A DNA stretch of 64,000 nt from Arcicella lustrica (GCF_034930985.1 NZ_JAYGIM010000009.1:124001-188000), one strand, 5' to 3'; shown: positions 49,178 to 58,364, counted from the stretch's first letter. The notes: generated by a model from the letters alone, not told the origin. Numbers and translations: made by a program.

Positions 49178-50716
49178 ATGGCAATAGTCGGAAATATTTT
49201 AAAAAGAGGTATTGGGTTAACGAGTTTGATGAAACGCCCAAAATCTAATTTAGCGAAACTTCAGCGTAAAACACTTGTGAAATTATTGAACAAAGGACGT
49301 TTTACTCAGTTCGGAGAAAAGTATCATTTTGAGGAAATCATGAATGCTGCTTTGTTTTCAGACGATAAAGAATTCTATACAAAATATAAAAAACTTGTCC
49401 CTGTTTACGATTACAATAAAATGTTTGCGGAATGGTGGCATAAAACTTTAGCAGGCGAAAAGAACGTTTCTTGGGTTGGGAACGTAAAGTATTTTGCTTT
49501 AAGTTCTGGTACTTCCGAAGCTTCTTCAAAGCATATTCCTGTGACGAAAGATATGGTAAAAGCCATTCATAGAACTTCTATTCGTCAGATTTTAGCATTG
49601 GCAACTTATAAAAATTTGCCTTCTCAATTGTACGAAAAAGGCTATTTGATGTTAGGAGGAAGTACAAAACTGCAAGACAAAGGCGATTATTTTGAAGGAG
49701 ATTTAAGCGGTATAACCGCAGGGAAAATCCCTTTTTGGTTTGAACGATTCTATAAACCGGGCAAAACAATTGCAGAAACGGCTGATTGGAGTGAAAAACT
49801 AGATAAAATCACGAAGAAAGCTAAAGATTGGGATATTGGTTTTATCGTAGGAGTACCCGCATGGATTCAGATTTTGATGGAAAAAATCATTAAAGAATAT
49901 AATGTAAAAAACATTCATGAAATCTGGCCAAATTTAGAAATTTACTGTCACGGTGGCGTAAGTTTTGAACCTTATAAAAAAGGATTTGAAAAATTATTGG
50001 GTCGCCCGATTACTTATATTGAAACATATTTGGCTTCCGAAGGATTTTTGGCATATCAAACGCATCCGAATAGTGATATGCAATTGGTGTTAAATAATGG
50101 AATTTTCTTTGAATTTATTCCATTTAATGATCGCAATTTCGATGAAGATGGAAGTATGGTTCAATATCCAGAAACATTGATGATTGATGAAGTAGAAGAA
50201 GGCAAAGAATATGCTTTGTTGATTTCTACAGTTTCGGGTGCTTGGCGTTATTTGATTGGTGATACCATTAAATTTACCAATAAGAAAAATGCAGAAATTA
50301 TCATTACTGGAAGAACAAAGCACTTTTTAAGTCTTTGTGGAGAACACCTTTCGGTAGATAATATGAATAAAGCCATTGAATTGGCTTGTAAAAATTTCAA
50401 TATTGACGTCAGAGAATTTACCGTTGTTGGTAAAAGATTAGAAGAAACTTTCGGTCATCATTGGTATGTTGGTACAGACGATAAAGTTGATGCTCAGGAC
50501 TTACTAAAATTCATTGATGAAACACTTTGTAAAATCAATGATGATTATCCTGTAGAAAGAAAACATGCCTTAAAAGGATTAGAAATTACGGTTTTACCAG
50601 TAAAAACATTTTATGATTTTATGGAATCAAAAGGTAAAACTGGTGGGCAACATAAATTCCCAAGAGTATTGAAAAAGAAAGAATTAATCGCTGAATGGGA
50701 AGCGTATATTAAGTAA
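49178..50716 (+). CDS. GH3 auxin-responsive promoter family protein
   Basis: 512 residues of the GH3 acyl-adenylate/thioester ligase superfamily, named after plant enzymes that conjugate amino acids to hormones. Bacterial members are common in Bacteroidota, with unknown substrates. Seen: FALSSGTSEASSKHIPVTKDMV (ATP loop), YETYLASEGFLAYQTHP-like segment (YIETYLASEGFLA), YALLISTVSGAWRYLIGDTIKFTN and the C-terminal domain GRTKHFLSLCGEHLSVDNM. Intact and of usual length. A hairpin follows. Confidence 0.9.
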   Translation: MAIVGNILKRGIGLTSLMKRPKSNLAKLQRKTLVKLLNKGRFTQFGEKYHFEEIMNAALFSDDKEFYTKYKKLVPVYDYNKMFAEWWHKTLAGEKNVSWVGNVKYFALSSGTSEASSKHIPVTKDMVKAIHRTSIRQILALATYKNLPSQLYEKGYLMLGGSTKLQDKGDYFEGDLSGITAGKIPFWFERFYKPGKTIAETADWSEKLDKITKKAKDWDIGFIVGVPAWIQILMEKIIKEYNVKNIHEIWPNLEIYCHGGVSFEPYKKGFEKLLGRPITYIETYLASEGFLAYQTHPNSDMQLVLNNGIFFEFIPFNDRNFDEDGSMVQYPETLMIDEVEEGKEYALLISTVSGAWRYLIGDTIKFTNKKNAEIIITGRTKHFLSLCGEHLSVDNMNKAIELACKNFNIDVREFTVVGKRLEETFGHHWYVGTDDKVDAQDLLKFIDETLCKINDDYPVERKHALKGLEITVLPVKTFYDFMESKGKTGGQHKFPRVLKKKELIAEWEAYIK

Positions 50717-50730
50717 TAGTTTGAAGGTTT

Positions 50731-50777
50731 TACTTGCTAATTTTCGCAGACAATTATATCTGCGAAAATCAGTAAGT
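50731..50777. terminator. terminator-like hairpin
   Basis: ATTTTCGCAGA / TCTGCGAAAAT core with an 8-nt loop, extended imperfectly by TACTT / AGTA, between the convergent GH3-family and LysE-family genes. Confidence 0.6.
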
Positions 50778-50812
50778 AAAAAATATCATTAACCAATTTT
50801 TCTGCTGAATTC

Positions 50813-51424
50813 CTACCAAAACTGTTTCCAAAGTATCAGAATTCCAGAAATAATAAAGATAATGCCTGCAACTTGATTGATTCTTTTTAAGATGTTGGCA
50901 GTTAAAATTCTCTTCATTTTTTGTGCATAGAATGCGATAAGCGATTCCGCTAACATCGTGGCAAATAAACTTGCTATAAAAAAAACGATGGTTTCATTGA
51001 TTGAAAAGCCTTCTACGTTACTGAGATAGGTAGAAGTGGCAAAAACAGCAATATAATTGGAAGGATTTAGTAAATTTAAAAGGATACCCGAAGTAAAATA
51101 ATATAGAAACGAACCCAATTTTGATTTAGGATATACCAATTGCGTTTGCTGTTTGAATAAGCTATTGAAACCTAAAATAAACAAAATAGATGCACCAACT
51201 AAGGCAATACCGAGATTAAAATATTGAAGTTTTGGTAAGAAACTTGTTCCAAATACTGCACAAAACATCAAAATGGCATCGGCTACTGTTACTCCTCCAG
51301 CAATCAAAACACCTCTTTTAAAACCATTGTCAATACTTGTCTGTATTAACCTGAAAAAAGCCGGACCAAAAGTAAAGCATAACAGGAATCCATAAAGGAA
51401 ACCAAAAACAACTGCATTTATCAT
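50813..51424 (-). CDS. LysE-family amino-acid exporter-like protein
   Basis: 203 residues with about six membrane segments. The N-terminal FTFGPAFFRLIQTSIDNGFKRG is the LysE/RhtB family motif, then GVTVADAILMFCAVFG and LLNLLNPSNYIAVFA. Exporters of this family carry amino acids or small amines; the substrate here is unknown. It lies 4 bp after the NUDIX gene, so they are co-transcribed. Confidence 0.87.
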   Translation of the reverse strand: MINAVVFGFLYGFLLCFTFGPAFFRLIQTSIDNGFKRGVLIAGGVTVADAILMFCAVFGTSFLPKLQYFNLGIALVGASILFILGFNSLFKQQTQLVYPKSKLGSFLYYFTSGILLNLLNPSNYIAVFATSTYLSNVEGFSINETIVFFIASLFATMLAESLIAFYAQKMKRILTANILKRINQVAGIIFIISGILILWKQFW

Positions 51425-51428
51425 AAAA

Positions 51429-51977
51429 TTAGACTCCTTTCAAACGTGCCACTTTCAGAATTGTCGCAATACTTAATGAGTCTGTGATTTCAGAATCCAT
51501 TACCATTCTAACTGCTTCTTCTAAACTTACTTTTTTTAACACTAAAATTTCGGTGTCGTCTGGTTCTGATTCGCCAAAAGTTAAATCTTCTGCCAAAAAC
51601 ATAAAGCCAACTTCGTCAGTTACAGAATTTGAAGTATGAAGTCTTCCTAAATCAGTCCATTTTTTAGCTTCTATTCCTGTTTCTTCTTTCAATTCACGGC
51701 GAGCCGATTCTTGAATATCTTCCTCAAAAGAACCTCCACCCATAGGAATTTCCCAAGAGTATTCGTTCAATGTATATCTGTATTGACCAACTAGCCAAGT
51801 GTTATTGTTTTCGTCGAGCGGTAAAATTGCAGCAGCTCTTGTTTTAAAATGAGCTACACCGTAAATACCTGCTTCGCCGTTAGGTTTTATTACCTCTTCG
51901 TGGCGAATATTTACCCACGGATTATCATATACTTCACGAGACGAAACCGTCTTCCAAGGATTTTCAAAATTTGTCAT
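51429..51977 (-). CDS. NUDIX hydrolase
   Basis: 182 residues resembling ADP-ribose/ADP-sugar pyrophosphatases. The Nudix box is GGSFEEDIQESARRELKEET followed by GIE (GX5EX7REUXEEXGU). Upstream strands include DNPWVNIRHEEVIKPNGEAG. Just upstream on the minus strand is TACCTTTG (51989-51982), 4 nt from the ATG, so the mRNA may be nearly leaderless. Operon with the LysE-like gene. Confidence 0.9.
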   Translation of the reverse strand: MTNFENPWKTVSSREVYDNPWVNIRHEEVIKPNGEAGIYGVAHFKTRAAAILPLDENNNTWLVGQYRYTLNEYSWEIPMGGGSFEEDIQESARRELKEETGIEAKKWTDLGRLHTSNSVTDEVGFMFLAEDLTFGESEPDDTEILVLKKVSLEEAVRMVMDSEITDSLSIATILKVARLKGV

Positions 51978-51981
51978 TTTG

Positions 51982-51989
51982 CAAAGGTA
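51982..51989 (-). promoter_or_regulatory. -7 element of the NUDIX gene
   Basis: TACCTTTG on the minus strand ends 4 nt before the start codon, which puts the transcription start at or next to the ATG. Confidence 0.5.
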
Positions 51990-52024
51990 TAATAGTAAGT
52001 TCTAAAATTAAAATTTGAATTTCG

Positions 52025-52032
52025 TACCTTTG
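52025..52032 (+). promoter_or_regulatory. -7 element of the CDF gene
   Basis: TACCTTTG on the plus strand, 18 nt before the ATG at 52051; divergent from the NUDIX element 36 bp away. Confidence 0.5.
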
Positions 52033-52050
52033 TGCTTAAATATTTGAATA

Positions 52051-53037
52051 ATGTCCACTAAATATAGATTAATCCTTACATCATTTGTAGTTAGTACAAT
52101 ATTGATGATTGTAAAATTTATTGCTTATTACTTAACATATTCTAGTGCTATTTTAACGGATGCCTTAGAATCAATTATTAATGTAGTAGCCAGTGGTTTT
52201 GCTTTTTATGCTGTTTTTTTAGCATCGTTACCGAAAGACTTGAATCATCCTTATGGTCATGGAAAAATTGAGTTTTTTTCAGCTGGATTAGAAGGCGTAC
52301 TGATTACTTTGGCAAGTATTTTTATCATTTTTCACTCGGTACAAGGTTTTGTCAATCCTTTGCCTTTGAACGACCTTAATATAGGTATTGTCATCATTTC
52401 AGCTGGGGCAATTATTAACTTTTATTTAGGATATGTGATAGAAAAAGAAGGAGAAAAACAAAATTCTCCGACATTGATTGCCGATGGAAAACACTTGAAG
52501 TTAGATGCTTTGAGTGGAATTATTTTAATTGTTGCTATTGGCTTAATTATTCTGACGGGTGCTTTATGGATTGATGGTGTTGCTTCGATTATTTTTGCCA
52601 TTTTTATGGGAATCAGTGGCATTAAAATCATGAGGAAATCTATCGGTGGTTTAATGGACGAAACGAATGATAGTACACTTCACAGCATGGTTGAAATCCT
52701 AAAAAATAATCAAAAAGCTGAATGGATTGATGTTCACAACCTTAGAATACAACAATATGGTGCTGATTTGCATATTGATTGCCATCTTACGCTTCCTAAT
52801 TATTGGGTTTTAGATAGAGTACATGATACTGTGCATGAATTTGAAGAGATTTTAGGAAAAGAATTTGATTCAAATGTTGAGTTTTTCATTCATGCAGACC
52901 CTTGTTTGCCAGAATGTTGTCATCATTGTAAAATTCAAGATTGTGCCATCAGACAGTTTCCACAAACCAAAACAATAGAGTGGAACAAAATAAATTTATC
53001 ATTAAATCAGAAACATTTTCTTGAAGACATTTCATAA
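52051..53037 (+). CDS. cation diffusion facilitator family transporter with Cys-rich tail
   Basis: 328 residues. About six transmembrane helices carry the CDF metal sites: SSAILTDALES with Asp37, and LNHPYGHGKIEFF. The cytoplasmic domain follows (IDVHNLRIQQYGADLHIDCHLTL). The tail is unusual: HADPCLPECCHHCKIQDC has six Cys and three His within 18 residues, more than normal CDF proteins have, and may sense or trap metal. Exports Zn, Fe or similar divalent ions by H+ exchange. The downstream hydrolase gene overlaps its end by 17 bp. Confidence 0.92.
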   Translation: MSTKYRLILTSFVVSTILMIVKFIAYYLTYSSAILTDALESIINVVASGFAFYAVFLASLPKDLNHPYGHGKIEFFSAGLEGVLITLASIFIIFHSVQGFVNPLPLNDLNIGIVIISAGAIINFYLGYVIEKEGEKQNSPTLIADGKHLKLDALSGIILIVAIGLIILTGALWIDGVASIIFAIFMGISGIKIMRKSIGGLMDETNDSTLHSMVEILKNNQKAEWIDVHNLRIQQYGADLHIDCHLTLPNYWVLDRVHDTVHEFEEILGKEFDSNVEFFIHADPCLPECCHHCKIQDCAIRQFPQTKTIEWNKINLSLNQKHFLEDIS

Positions 53038-53848
53038 ATTCTGTATATCTATCTTATTGTTAAGTTGTTTTTCATGTTTGAAAGGTTTCAAAATGAATGA
53101 TAAGGCTGTCGATAAGTATTATATTGAACATCCGCCCAAACCTCAATTTTCATACTTAAATTTTGCAGGAAAAAAATATTTTTACGCTTCTGCTGGTGAT
53201 AGCACCAAACCGATGCTTTTTTTGATTCATGGCGCACCCGGTGCTTGGTTTGGTTATAAAGAATTTTTATCGGATAGTTTGTTGCTGAAAAAATATCAAA
53301 TTGTTGTTCCCGACCGTGCTGGTTATAACAAATCAGGCAAAACGGTTACTTCTATTGAAGAGCAAGCCAAAATATTGTATGAAATCATCAAACATAAAAA
53401 TCCAACGAAAGTAGTATTGTTTGGGCGTTCGTATGGCGCAGGAATTGCGGCAAGAATGGCAGCCGATTACCCTAAACTAATAAAAGAATTAATCGTAGTT
53501 TCTCCCGCTTGTGACCCATCCACTGAAAAGTTTTGGTGGTTTTCTAAGCCTGTTAATACCAAGTTTTCAAGGCTATTTTTACCCCAATATATTAATACTG
53601 CCAGTAGCGAAAAATTTAGCCACGTAGCTGAATTAGAGAAATTGTTGCCATCTTGGGAGAAAATTACTTGTCCTGTAACCATTTTACAAGGCGGAAAAGA
53701 CTGGGTTATTGAAACAACCAATGGACAATTTGTATCTGATGCTTTAAAAAATGCTCCGAGGCGGTTAATTTATTTGCCAGAAAATGGACATTTATTAACG
53801 ATAGAAAGGTTTGATATTGTAAAATCTATTTTGCTGGAAATTAAATAA
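53021..53848 (+). CDS. alpha/beta-hydrolase lipoprotein
   Basis: 275 residues. Signal with a lipobox-like LLSCFSCLK, so probably lipid-anchored. Alpha/beta-hydrolase fold: oxyanion LFLIHGAPGAWFG, nucleophile Ser137 in LFGRSYGAGIA, Asp in LQGGKDWVIE and His in ENGHLLTIER. The start codon lies inside the CDF gene (17-bp overlap), so translation is coupled. Substrate unknown. Confidence 0.87.
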   Translation: MKTFHKFCISILLLSCFSCLKGFKMNDKAVDKYYIEHPPKPQFSYLNFAGKKYFYASAGDSTKPMLFLIHGAPGAWFGYKEFLSDSLLLKKYQIVVPDRAGYNKSGKTVTSIEEQAKILYEIIKHKNPTKVVLFGRSYGAGIAARMAADYPKLIKELIVVSPACDPSTEKFWWFSKPVNTKFSRLFLPQYINTASSEKFSHVAELEKLLPSWEKITCPVTILQGGKDWVIETTNGQFVSDALKNAPRRLIYLPENGHLLTIERFDIVKSILLEIK

Positions 53849-53885
53849 ATGGCGAATTCTTCTATTTGATAAATCTTCATTAAAC

Positions 53886-53907
53886 ATTAAAATTCCCTTA
53901 AAATCCA
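53886..53907 (+). promoter_or_regulatory. 11-bp direct repeats upstream of the two-component operon
   Basis: ATTAAAATTCC (53886) and CTTAAAATCCA (53897), exact 11-bp spacing, about 45-65 bp before a TAATTTTG -7 word (53951-53958). Candidate autoregulatory site of the response regulator. Confidence 0.45.
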
Positions 53908-53950
53908 CTCTTTACCGTTTTTAGAGTAGTTCTTTCTGCTTAATATTCCT

Positions 53951-53958
53951 TAATTTTG
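53951..53958 (+). promoter_or_regulatory. -7 element of the two-component operon
   Basis: TAATTTTG, 22 nt before the ATG at 53980; no clear -33, which fits an activated promoter. Confidence 0.45.
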
Positions 53959-53979
53959 ATTAAAGCAAAATAACATCGT

Positions 53980-54660
53980 ATGAGAATATTAGTAATAGAG
54001 GACGAAATAAAGACGGTGCAGCTCATCAAACAAGGGCTTGAAGAACAGCAATGTGAAGTAGATGTTGCCTATGATGGATTGATGGGTTTTCAATTGGCTT
54101 CACGCAATCATTATAATTTAATCATTTCTGATATAATCTTGCCGGGTATCAATGGCTTGGAGCTTTGTAAAAAGCTACGAGCAAACGGCATTTCTTTCCC
54201 AATTCTTCTGCTTACAGCACTTGGCACAACCGACGATAAAATTATTGGATTAGACAGCGGAGCGGATGATTATCTCGTAAAACCTTTTGAATTTAAAGAG
54301 TTAATGGCAAGAATTCGTGCCCTTACTCGTAGAAGTATTGGGGCAATTCAAACAGCAAATGTGTTGAAAATTGCTGACTTAGAAATGGATTTAGATACCA
54401 AAAGTGTTTCGAGAGCAGGCAAAGAAATCATATTAACTGCCAAAGAATTTTCATTATTAGAATACTTTATCAGACATCAGGGAAGAGTAATTTCTAAAGC
54501 CGAATTAGCTGAAAAAATCTGGGACGTAACTTTTGATACAGGAACGAATGTCATAGAAGTATATGTGAATTTTGTCCGTAAAAAAATTGATAAAGATTTC
54601 GATACCAAACTATTACATACGCAAATTGGAATGGGTTACGTACTGAAAATGCCAAATTGA
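53980..54660 (+). CDS. OmpR/PhoB-family response regulator
   Basis: 226 residues. Receiver domain with Glu-Asp pair (VIEDEIKT), phospho-acceptor Asp51 (IISDIILPG), Thr in LLTALG, and Lys in VKPFEFKELMARIRALTRR. The C-terminal winged helix covers about 130-224 (LTAKEFSLLEYFIRHQGRV, TNVIEVYVNFVRKKID, HTQIGMGYVLKM). The kinase gene begins at the ATG overlapping the stop (1-nt overlap). Such regulators bind direct repeats with 10-11 bp spacing, as seen at 53886 and 56041. Confidence 0.95.
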   Translation: MRILVIEDEIKTVQLIKQGLEEQQCEVDVAYDGLMGFQLASRNHYNLIISDIILPGINGLELCKKLRANGISFPILLLTALGTTDDKIIGLDSGADDYLVKPFEFKELMARIRALTRRSIGAIQTANVLKIADLEMDLDTKSVSRAGKEIILTAKEFSLLEYFIRHQGRVISKAELAEKIWDVTFDTGTNVIEVYVNFVRKKIDKDFDTKLLHTQIGMGYVLKMPN

Positions 54661-56039
54661 TGATTAATATTCGCTCAAGACTTACTTACCAATTCATGGC
54701 ATTGGTAACTGCTATTTTGCTACTTTTTTCGATAGGAGTTTATTTTTTTAGTAAACTTTATCTTGAAAAACGTTTCTTCAAACGTCTTCAAGACCGTGCT
54801 ATTACTACCACTACTTTACTTTTTGATTTACAAGCAACTGACTCTACGGTATTAAAATTGGTCAATATTTCGGATAAAGAATTATTGATTGATGAAAGTA
54901 TTTCTGTGTATGATGAAAATGCTAAAACCATTATTTTTTCTTCTAATAATGGTAAAATGTTTTCACATCAACAGCTTTTGCCTTTGATGAAATCTGACCA
55001 AATAACTACTTTCACTGAAATTGGCGATTATAAAGTATTAGGAATTCATCTTAAAAAAGGAAGTGCTGATAATTGGGTAATCGTCAGTGCGATTGACAAA
55101 AATGGAACAGAAGCACTTGATGATTTAAGGAGAATACTTTTAATCATGATTTTGGCGGGTATTTTATTGTTAGGTTTATCGGGTTGGTTTTTTGCAGGAA
55201 GGGCACTCGCTCCGATGTCTGGCATTATTAAACAAGTAAATGGAATTTTTCCAGAATATGTTGCCAAAAGAGTAGAACATCCAAACCGTTCTGACGAAAT
55301 CGGTTTATTGGTCGCTACTTTTAATCAATTATTGGATAGAATTGAAGATGCTTTGGTGATGCAAAAAATGTTTATTGCCAATGTTTCGCATGAATTGAAG
55401 AATCCGCTCACAAAAATCTATTCTCAAATTGATATTGCTTTGATGCAAAAGCGTAGTCCAGAAGTATATGAACAAAGTTTAAACTCTTTAAAAGAAGATA
55501 CTACAACTTTGATTCAACTGACGAATACGCTTTTGAATTTAGCCAATACGATTGTCAGTTCTGAAAGTGTTCAAAAAACACCTATCAGAATTGATGAATT
55601 ACTTTGGGAAACCAAAGGACAGCTTCAAAAATGGCATGAAGATTACAACGTTCAAATTAATTTCTTAGACTTTCCAGATGATGAAGAAGCTTTAATACTT
55701 CAAGGAAATGAAGCTTCATTAAAGGTTGTTCTGATAAATTTAATGGATAATGCTTGTAAATTTTCTGACGATAATACTGTAGTCGTTAATTTTTTGGCAA
55801 ATGAGAGCGGCATTAAAATCTCTTTTATGAATAAAGGTCCTATCATTCCTGCGGCAGATTTGCCTTTTATTTTCCATCCATTCTATCGGAGTAATGCTAC
55901 AGCGCAAGCTACTAAAGGTCACGGCGTTGGTTTGGCAATTGTTTCACAGGTTACTCGTCTCCACAAAGGAGAAGTAGAAGTAATTTCTGATGAAAACGGA
56001 ACGGTCTTCACTTTATGGTTCCCAAAAGTCACTGAATAA
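54660..56039 (+). CDS. sensor histidine kinase
   Basis: 459 residues from ATG 54660. First membrane segment in FMALVTAILLLFSIGVYFF, a periplasmic sensor of about 120 residues without a clear family, second segment LIMILAGILLLGLSGWFFAG, HAMP, then the H-box (NVSHELKNPLTKIYS), N-box (NLMDNACKFSDD) and G-box (GHGVGLAIVS). Phosphorylates the regulator encoded upstream. The stimulus is unknown. Boxes in the gap after this gene suggest that the next gene is a target. Confidence 0.93.
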   Translation: MINIRSRLTYQFMALVTAILLLFSIGVYFFSKLYLEKRFFKRLQDRAITTTTLLFDLQATDSTVLKLVNISDKELLIDESISVYDENAKTIIFSSNNGKMFSHQQLLPLMKSDQITTFTEIGDYKVLGIHLKKGSADNWVIVSAIDKNGTEALDDLRRILLIMILAGILLLGLSGWFFAGRALAPMSGIIKQVNGIFPEYVAKRVEHPNRSDEIGLLVATFNQLLDRIEDALVMQKMFIANVSHELKNPLTKIYSQIDIALMQKRSPEVYEQSLNSLKEDTTTLIQLTNTLLNLANTIVSSESVQKTPIRIDELLWETKGQLQKWHEDYNVQINFLDFPDDEEALILQGNEASLKVVLINLMDNACKFSDDNTVVVNFLANESGIKISFMNKGPIIPAADLPFIFHPFYRSNATAQATKGHGVGLAIVSQVTRLHKGEVEVISDENGTVFTLWFPKVTE

Positions 56040-56040
56040 T

Positions 56041-56084
56041 TTTAAGGTAAATTTAAGGTGAGTTTAATTCTTGTTTAAGTTAAG
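56041..56084 (+). promoter_or_regulatory. four 11-bp direct repeats upstream of the coiled-coil gene
   Basis: TTTAAGGTAAA, TTTAAGGTGAG, TTTAATTCTTG, TTTAAGTTAAG, units starting at 56041, 56052, 56063 and 56074, exact 11-bp period, directly after the kinase stop and 55-98 bp before the ATG. Strong candidate binding site for the OmpR-type regulator. Confidence 0.6.
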
Positions 56085-56138
56085 GGTAGTTAGTTTGTAT
56101 CATCAAAACAACAACAATTACTTAAATCAGAAACAATC

Positions 56139-57080
56139 ATGGAATCAAACAACAATCAAGGTGTATTTAAAATTGCCATCGGTGTTTTAATCGGAGTTGT
56201 AGCTTTATTGAGTTACTTATTTATGGGAGCAAGAAATGAAACTTTTGAGCTTCAACAATCAATTACTTCAAAAGTTGAACAGTTATCAAGTACTCAAATT
56301 AAGCTAGATTCTATTTCTATCGTTTTGAATGAAAAGATTGCTGAAATTCAAAAACTAGGTGGAAATGTTACAGAATTAGAAAACGTAAAAGCTCAATTAG
56401 AAAGCGATAAAAAGAAATTAAAATCTGATTTTAACTTTTCTGTTCAGAAATATGACGCTAAAATTAAGGAGTACGAAAACTTCTTAGTTGTAAAAGACGA
56501 AGACATTCGCAAATTACAAGAAGAGAATGGTACTTTGTTAGCTCGTACAAAAACACTTGAAGAGGAAAAACAACAAGTAGTAACTGAAAATACTGGTTTA
56601 AAAACTGAAAAAGCTAATTTGGTTCAAACAGTTTCTGAATATACTTCACAAAATGATGACTTGAAACGTAAAGTAACTTTAGCAAGTGCTATGAAAGCAA
56701 TCAACGTTCAAGTTGCAGCTTTAGCATCAAATGGTAAAGTTCGTGAGGGTGGTTTATACAAAGCATCGAAAATCAATAAATTAAAGATTTCATTTATCAT
56801 GCCTTCAAATCCTGTGGCTGAGAAAAATAACAAAGAGATTTTTGTTAGAATTCTTGACCAAAACGGAGCTGTTGTTAGTGAAGACGGTTCTGCAGGCACG
56901 GTTAGCAATGATGGAAAAGAGATAGGGTACAGCTTCAAACAAAGTGTTCCATTTGAAAACAATGACCAAAAAGTGGACATCATTTACGGAAAAAGCGCTC
57001 CTTATCAATCAGGTAAGTATAGCATTGAGCTATATTCTGAAGGGTTCAAAATCGGAAATGGTTCATTTCAAGTAAAGTAA
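56139..57080 (+). CDS. membrane-anchored coiled-coil protein
   Basis: 313 residues. A single N-terminal membrane helix (IAIGVLIGVVALLSYLFMG) without a cleavage site, then a coiled coil from about 35 to 195 (KVEQLSSTQIKLDSI, TLLARTKTLEEEKQQV). A beta-rich C-terminal domain follows (KLKISFIMPSNPVAEKNNKE, YSIELYSEGFKIGNGSF). No family name recognised. Probably a periplasmic-facing scaffold or sensor arm induced through the upstream two-component system. Confidence 0.85.
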   Translation: MESNNNQGVFKIAIGVLIGVVALLSYLFMGARNETFELQQSITSKVEQLSSTQIKLDSISIVLNEKIAEIQKLGGNVTELENVKAQLESDKKKLKSDFNFSVQKYDAKIKEYENFLVVKDEDIRKLQEENGTLLARTKTLEEEKQQVVTENTGLKTEKANLVQTVSEYTSQNDDLKRKVTLASAMKAINVQVAALASNGKVREGGLYKASKINKLKISFIMPSNPVAEKNNKEIFVRILDQNGAVVSEDGSAGTVSNDGKEIGYSFKQSVPFENNDQKVDIIYGKSAPYQSGKYSIELYSEGFKIGNGSFQVK

Positions 57081-57101
57081 TCAATGGAATGAGTAAAACT
57101 A

Positions 57102-57135
57102 AAAGACGATGTTGAACAAACATCGTCTTTGTTTT
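57102..57135 (+). terminator. terminator after the coiled-coil gene
   Basis: 12-bp stem AAAGACGATGTT and its complement, 5-nt loop, then a T-rich run. Confidence 0.9.
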
Positions 57136-57202
57136 TAATAAGAGTATAGTTATTCGTTGTTCGACACATTTTTCAAGAACACACCCAAAACCCACTAATA
57201 CC

Positions 57203-58363
57203 ATGATATTATACATCAGATTCTTCCAAATACTTTTCGTGTTGCCAAGTTTAATATTTTCAATAATTATTGATTGGTTACGAATTACTTATCAGAAATT
57301 CAGCGAATTTCCAATTGCTTACACATCATTACTGTACTTGTTCACTACAATGGCATTTTGTCATTATCCCATTTTCGACCATTGGGCAGCTGGCTTTATC
57401 ATGATGAGTTTACCCTTGGCTATTGTTTTTGGTTTAGGCGGAAGTAGCTATTTGTTGTATAAAAATCAGAAAGTAGTGGCAACAATTGGTTTTATTTGGG
57501 TGCTGATGGCTTTTCCAATTATTAAACGTTTTGTTGGGATTAATCAAAACGCCGAACAACTTACTTCTTTAAATACGCTAAAAGTATTGAGTTTTAATGG
57601 TGAATGTTTTGCTGAAAATGATGAAAGTAAAGATAAATGGGCAGTTTTAAAATCTGATATTGCTTGTTTTCAAGAGTATTCTCCTAATCAGAATGTCGAG
57701 ATTCAATTCAAAAATAAAATTGAAAAATTGACTGAATTTGAAGAATGCCGTTCTGTAGGTTTGGCTTTATTTTCACAATATCCAATTGTTAATCAGTACA
57801 GCAAAATTTGGGATAAAGCTTATGGACCTAAAATCAATGGATTTATTTGTGCTGATATCGCTTATGGAAATGATACGGTAAGAGTCGTAAACGCCCATTT
57901 ATGGTCTATGGGAGTGAGGATTAACCAAAGTATCGATGCTTTGAAAAATGGAGAATTCAAACAATTTGCTTTTGAAATTGTGGACACTTTCCAGAAAATG
58001 AAAGAAGGTTTTGAATATCGCAATGAACAATTGAAAGAAATAGAGTCGTATGTTTCGGGAAGTAAATATCCAGTAATTATTTGTGGAGATTTCAATGAAA
58101 CACCTTTTGGATATGCTTATGGAAAATTAAGTTTAAGTTTCAAAAATGCCTTTGAAGAAGTAGGAAAAGGTCTGGGCTTTACGCTTAACAGACAACCATA
58201 TTGTGTAAGAATAGACCAACAATTCTTTAGTTCAGAATGGCAAGTGAAATCTTGTTATACGATGTCGGATATTAATATGTCAGACCATTTCCCTGTGATG
58301 GCAGAATACGTATTAAAGAAACCGAATAAAGTTTCAAATAATGTGTTAGCCACAATTCTATAA
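57203..58363 (+). CDS. endonuclease/exonuclease/phosphatase-family membrane protein
   Basis: 386 residues. Three N-terminal membrane segments (ILFVLPSLIFSIIIDWL, TSLLYLFTTMAFC, GFIWVLMAFPIIK region) precede an EEP domain from about 125: LKVLSFNGECF, IACFQEYSPNQN (catalytic Glu), VRVVNAHLWSMG, ICGDFNETPFGYAY (Asp/Asn) and MSDHFPVMAEY. The catalytic set is complete. Substrate unknown; common in Bacteroidota with phosphodiesterase or sphingomyelinase-like roles. Confidence 0.9.
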   Translation: MILYIRFFQILFVLPSLIFSIIIDWLRITYQKFSEFPIAYTSLLYLFTTMAFCHYPIFDHWAAGFIMMSLPLAIVFGLGGSSYLLYKNQKVVATIGFIWVLMAFPIIKRFVGINQNAEQLTSLNTLKVLSFNGECFAENDESKDKWAVLKSDIACFQEYSPNQNVEIQFKNKIEKLTEFEECRSVGLALFSQYPIVNQYSKIWDKAYGPKINGFICADIAYGNDTVRVVNAHLWSMGVRINQSIDALKNGEFKQFAFEIVDTFQKMKEGFEYRNEQLKEIESYVSGSKYPVIICGDFNETPFGYAYGKLSLSFKNAFEEVGKGLGFTLNRQPYCVRIDQQFFSSEWQVKSCYTMSDINMSDHFPVMAEYVLKKPNKVSNNVLATIL

Positions 58364-58364
58364 A

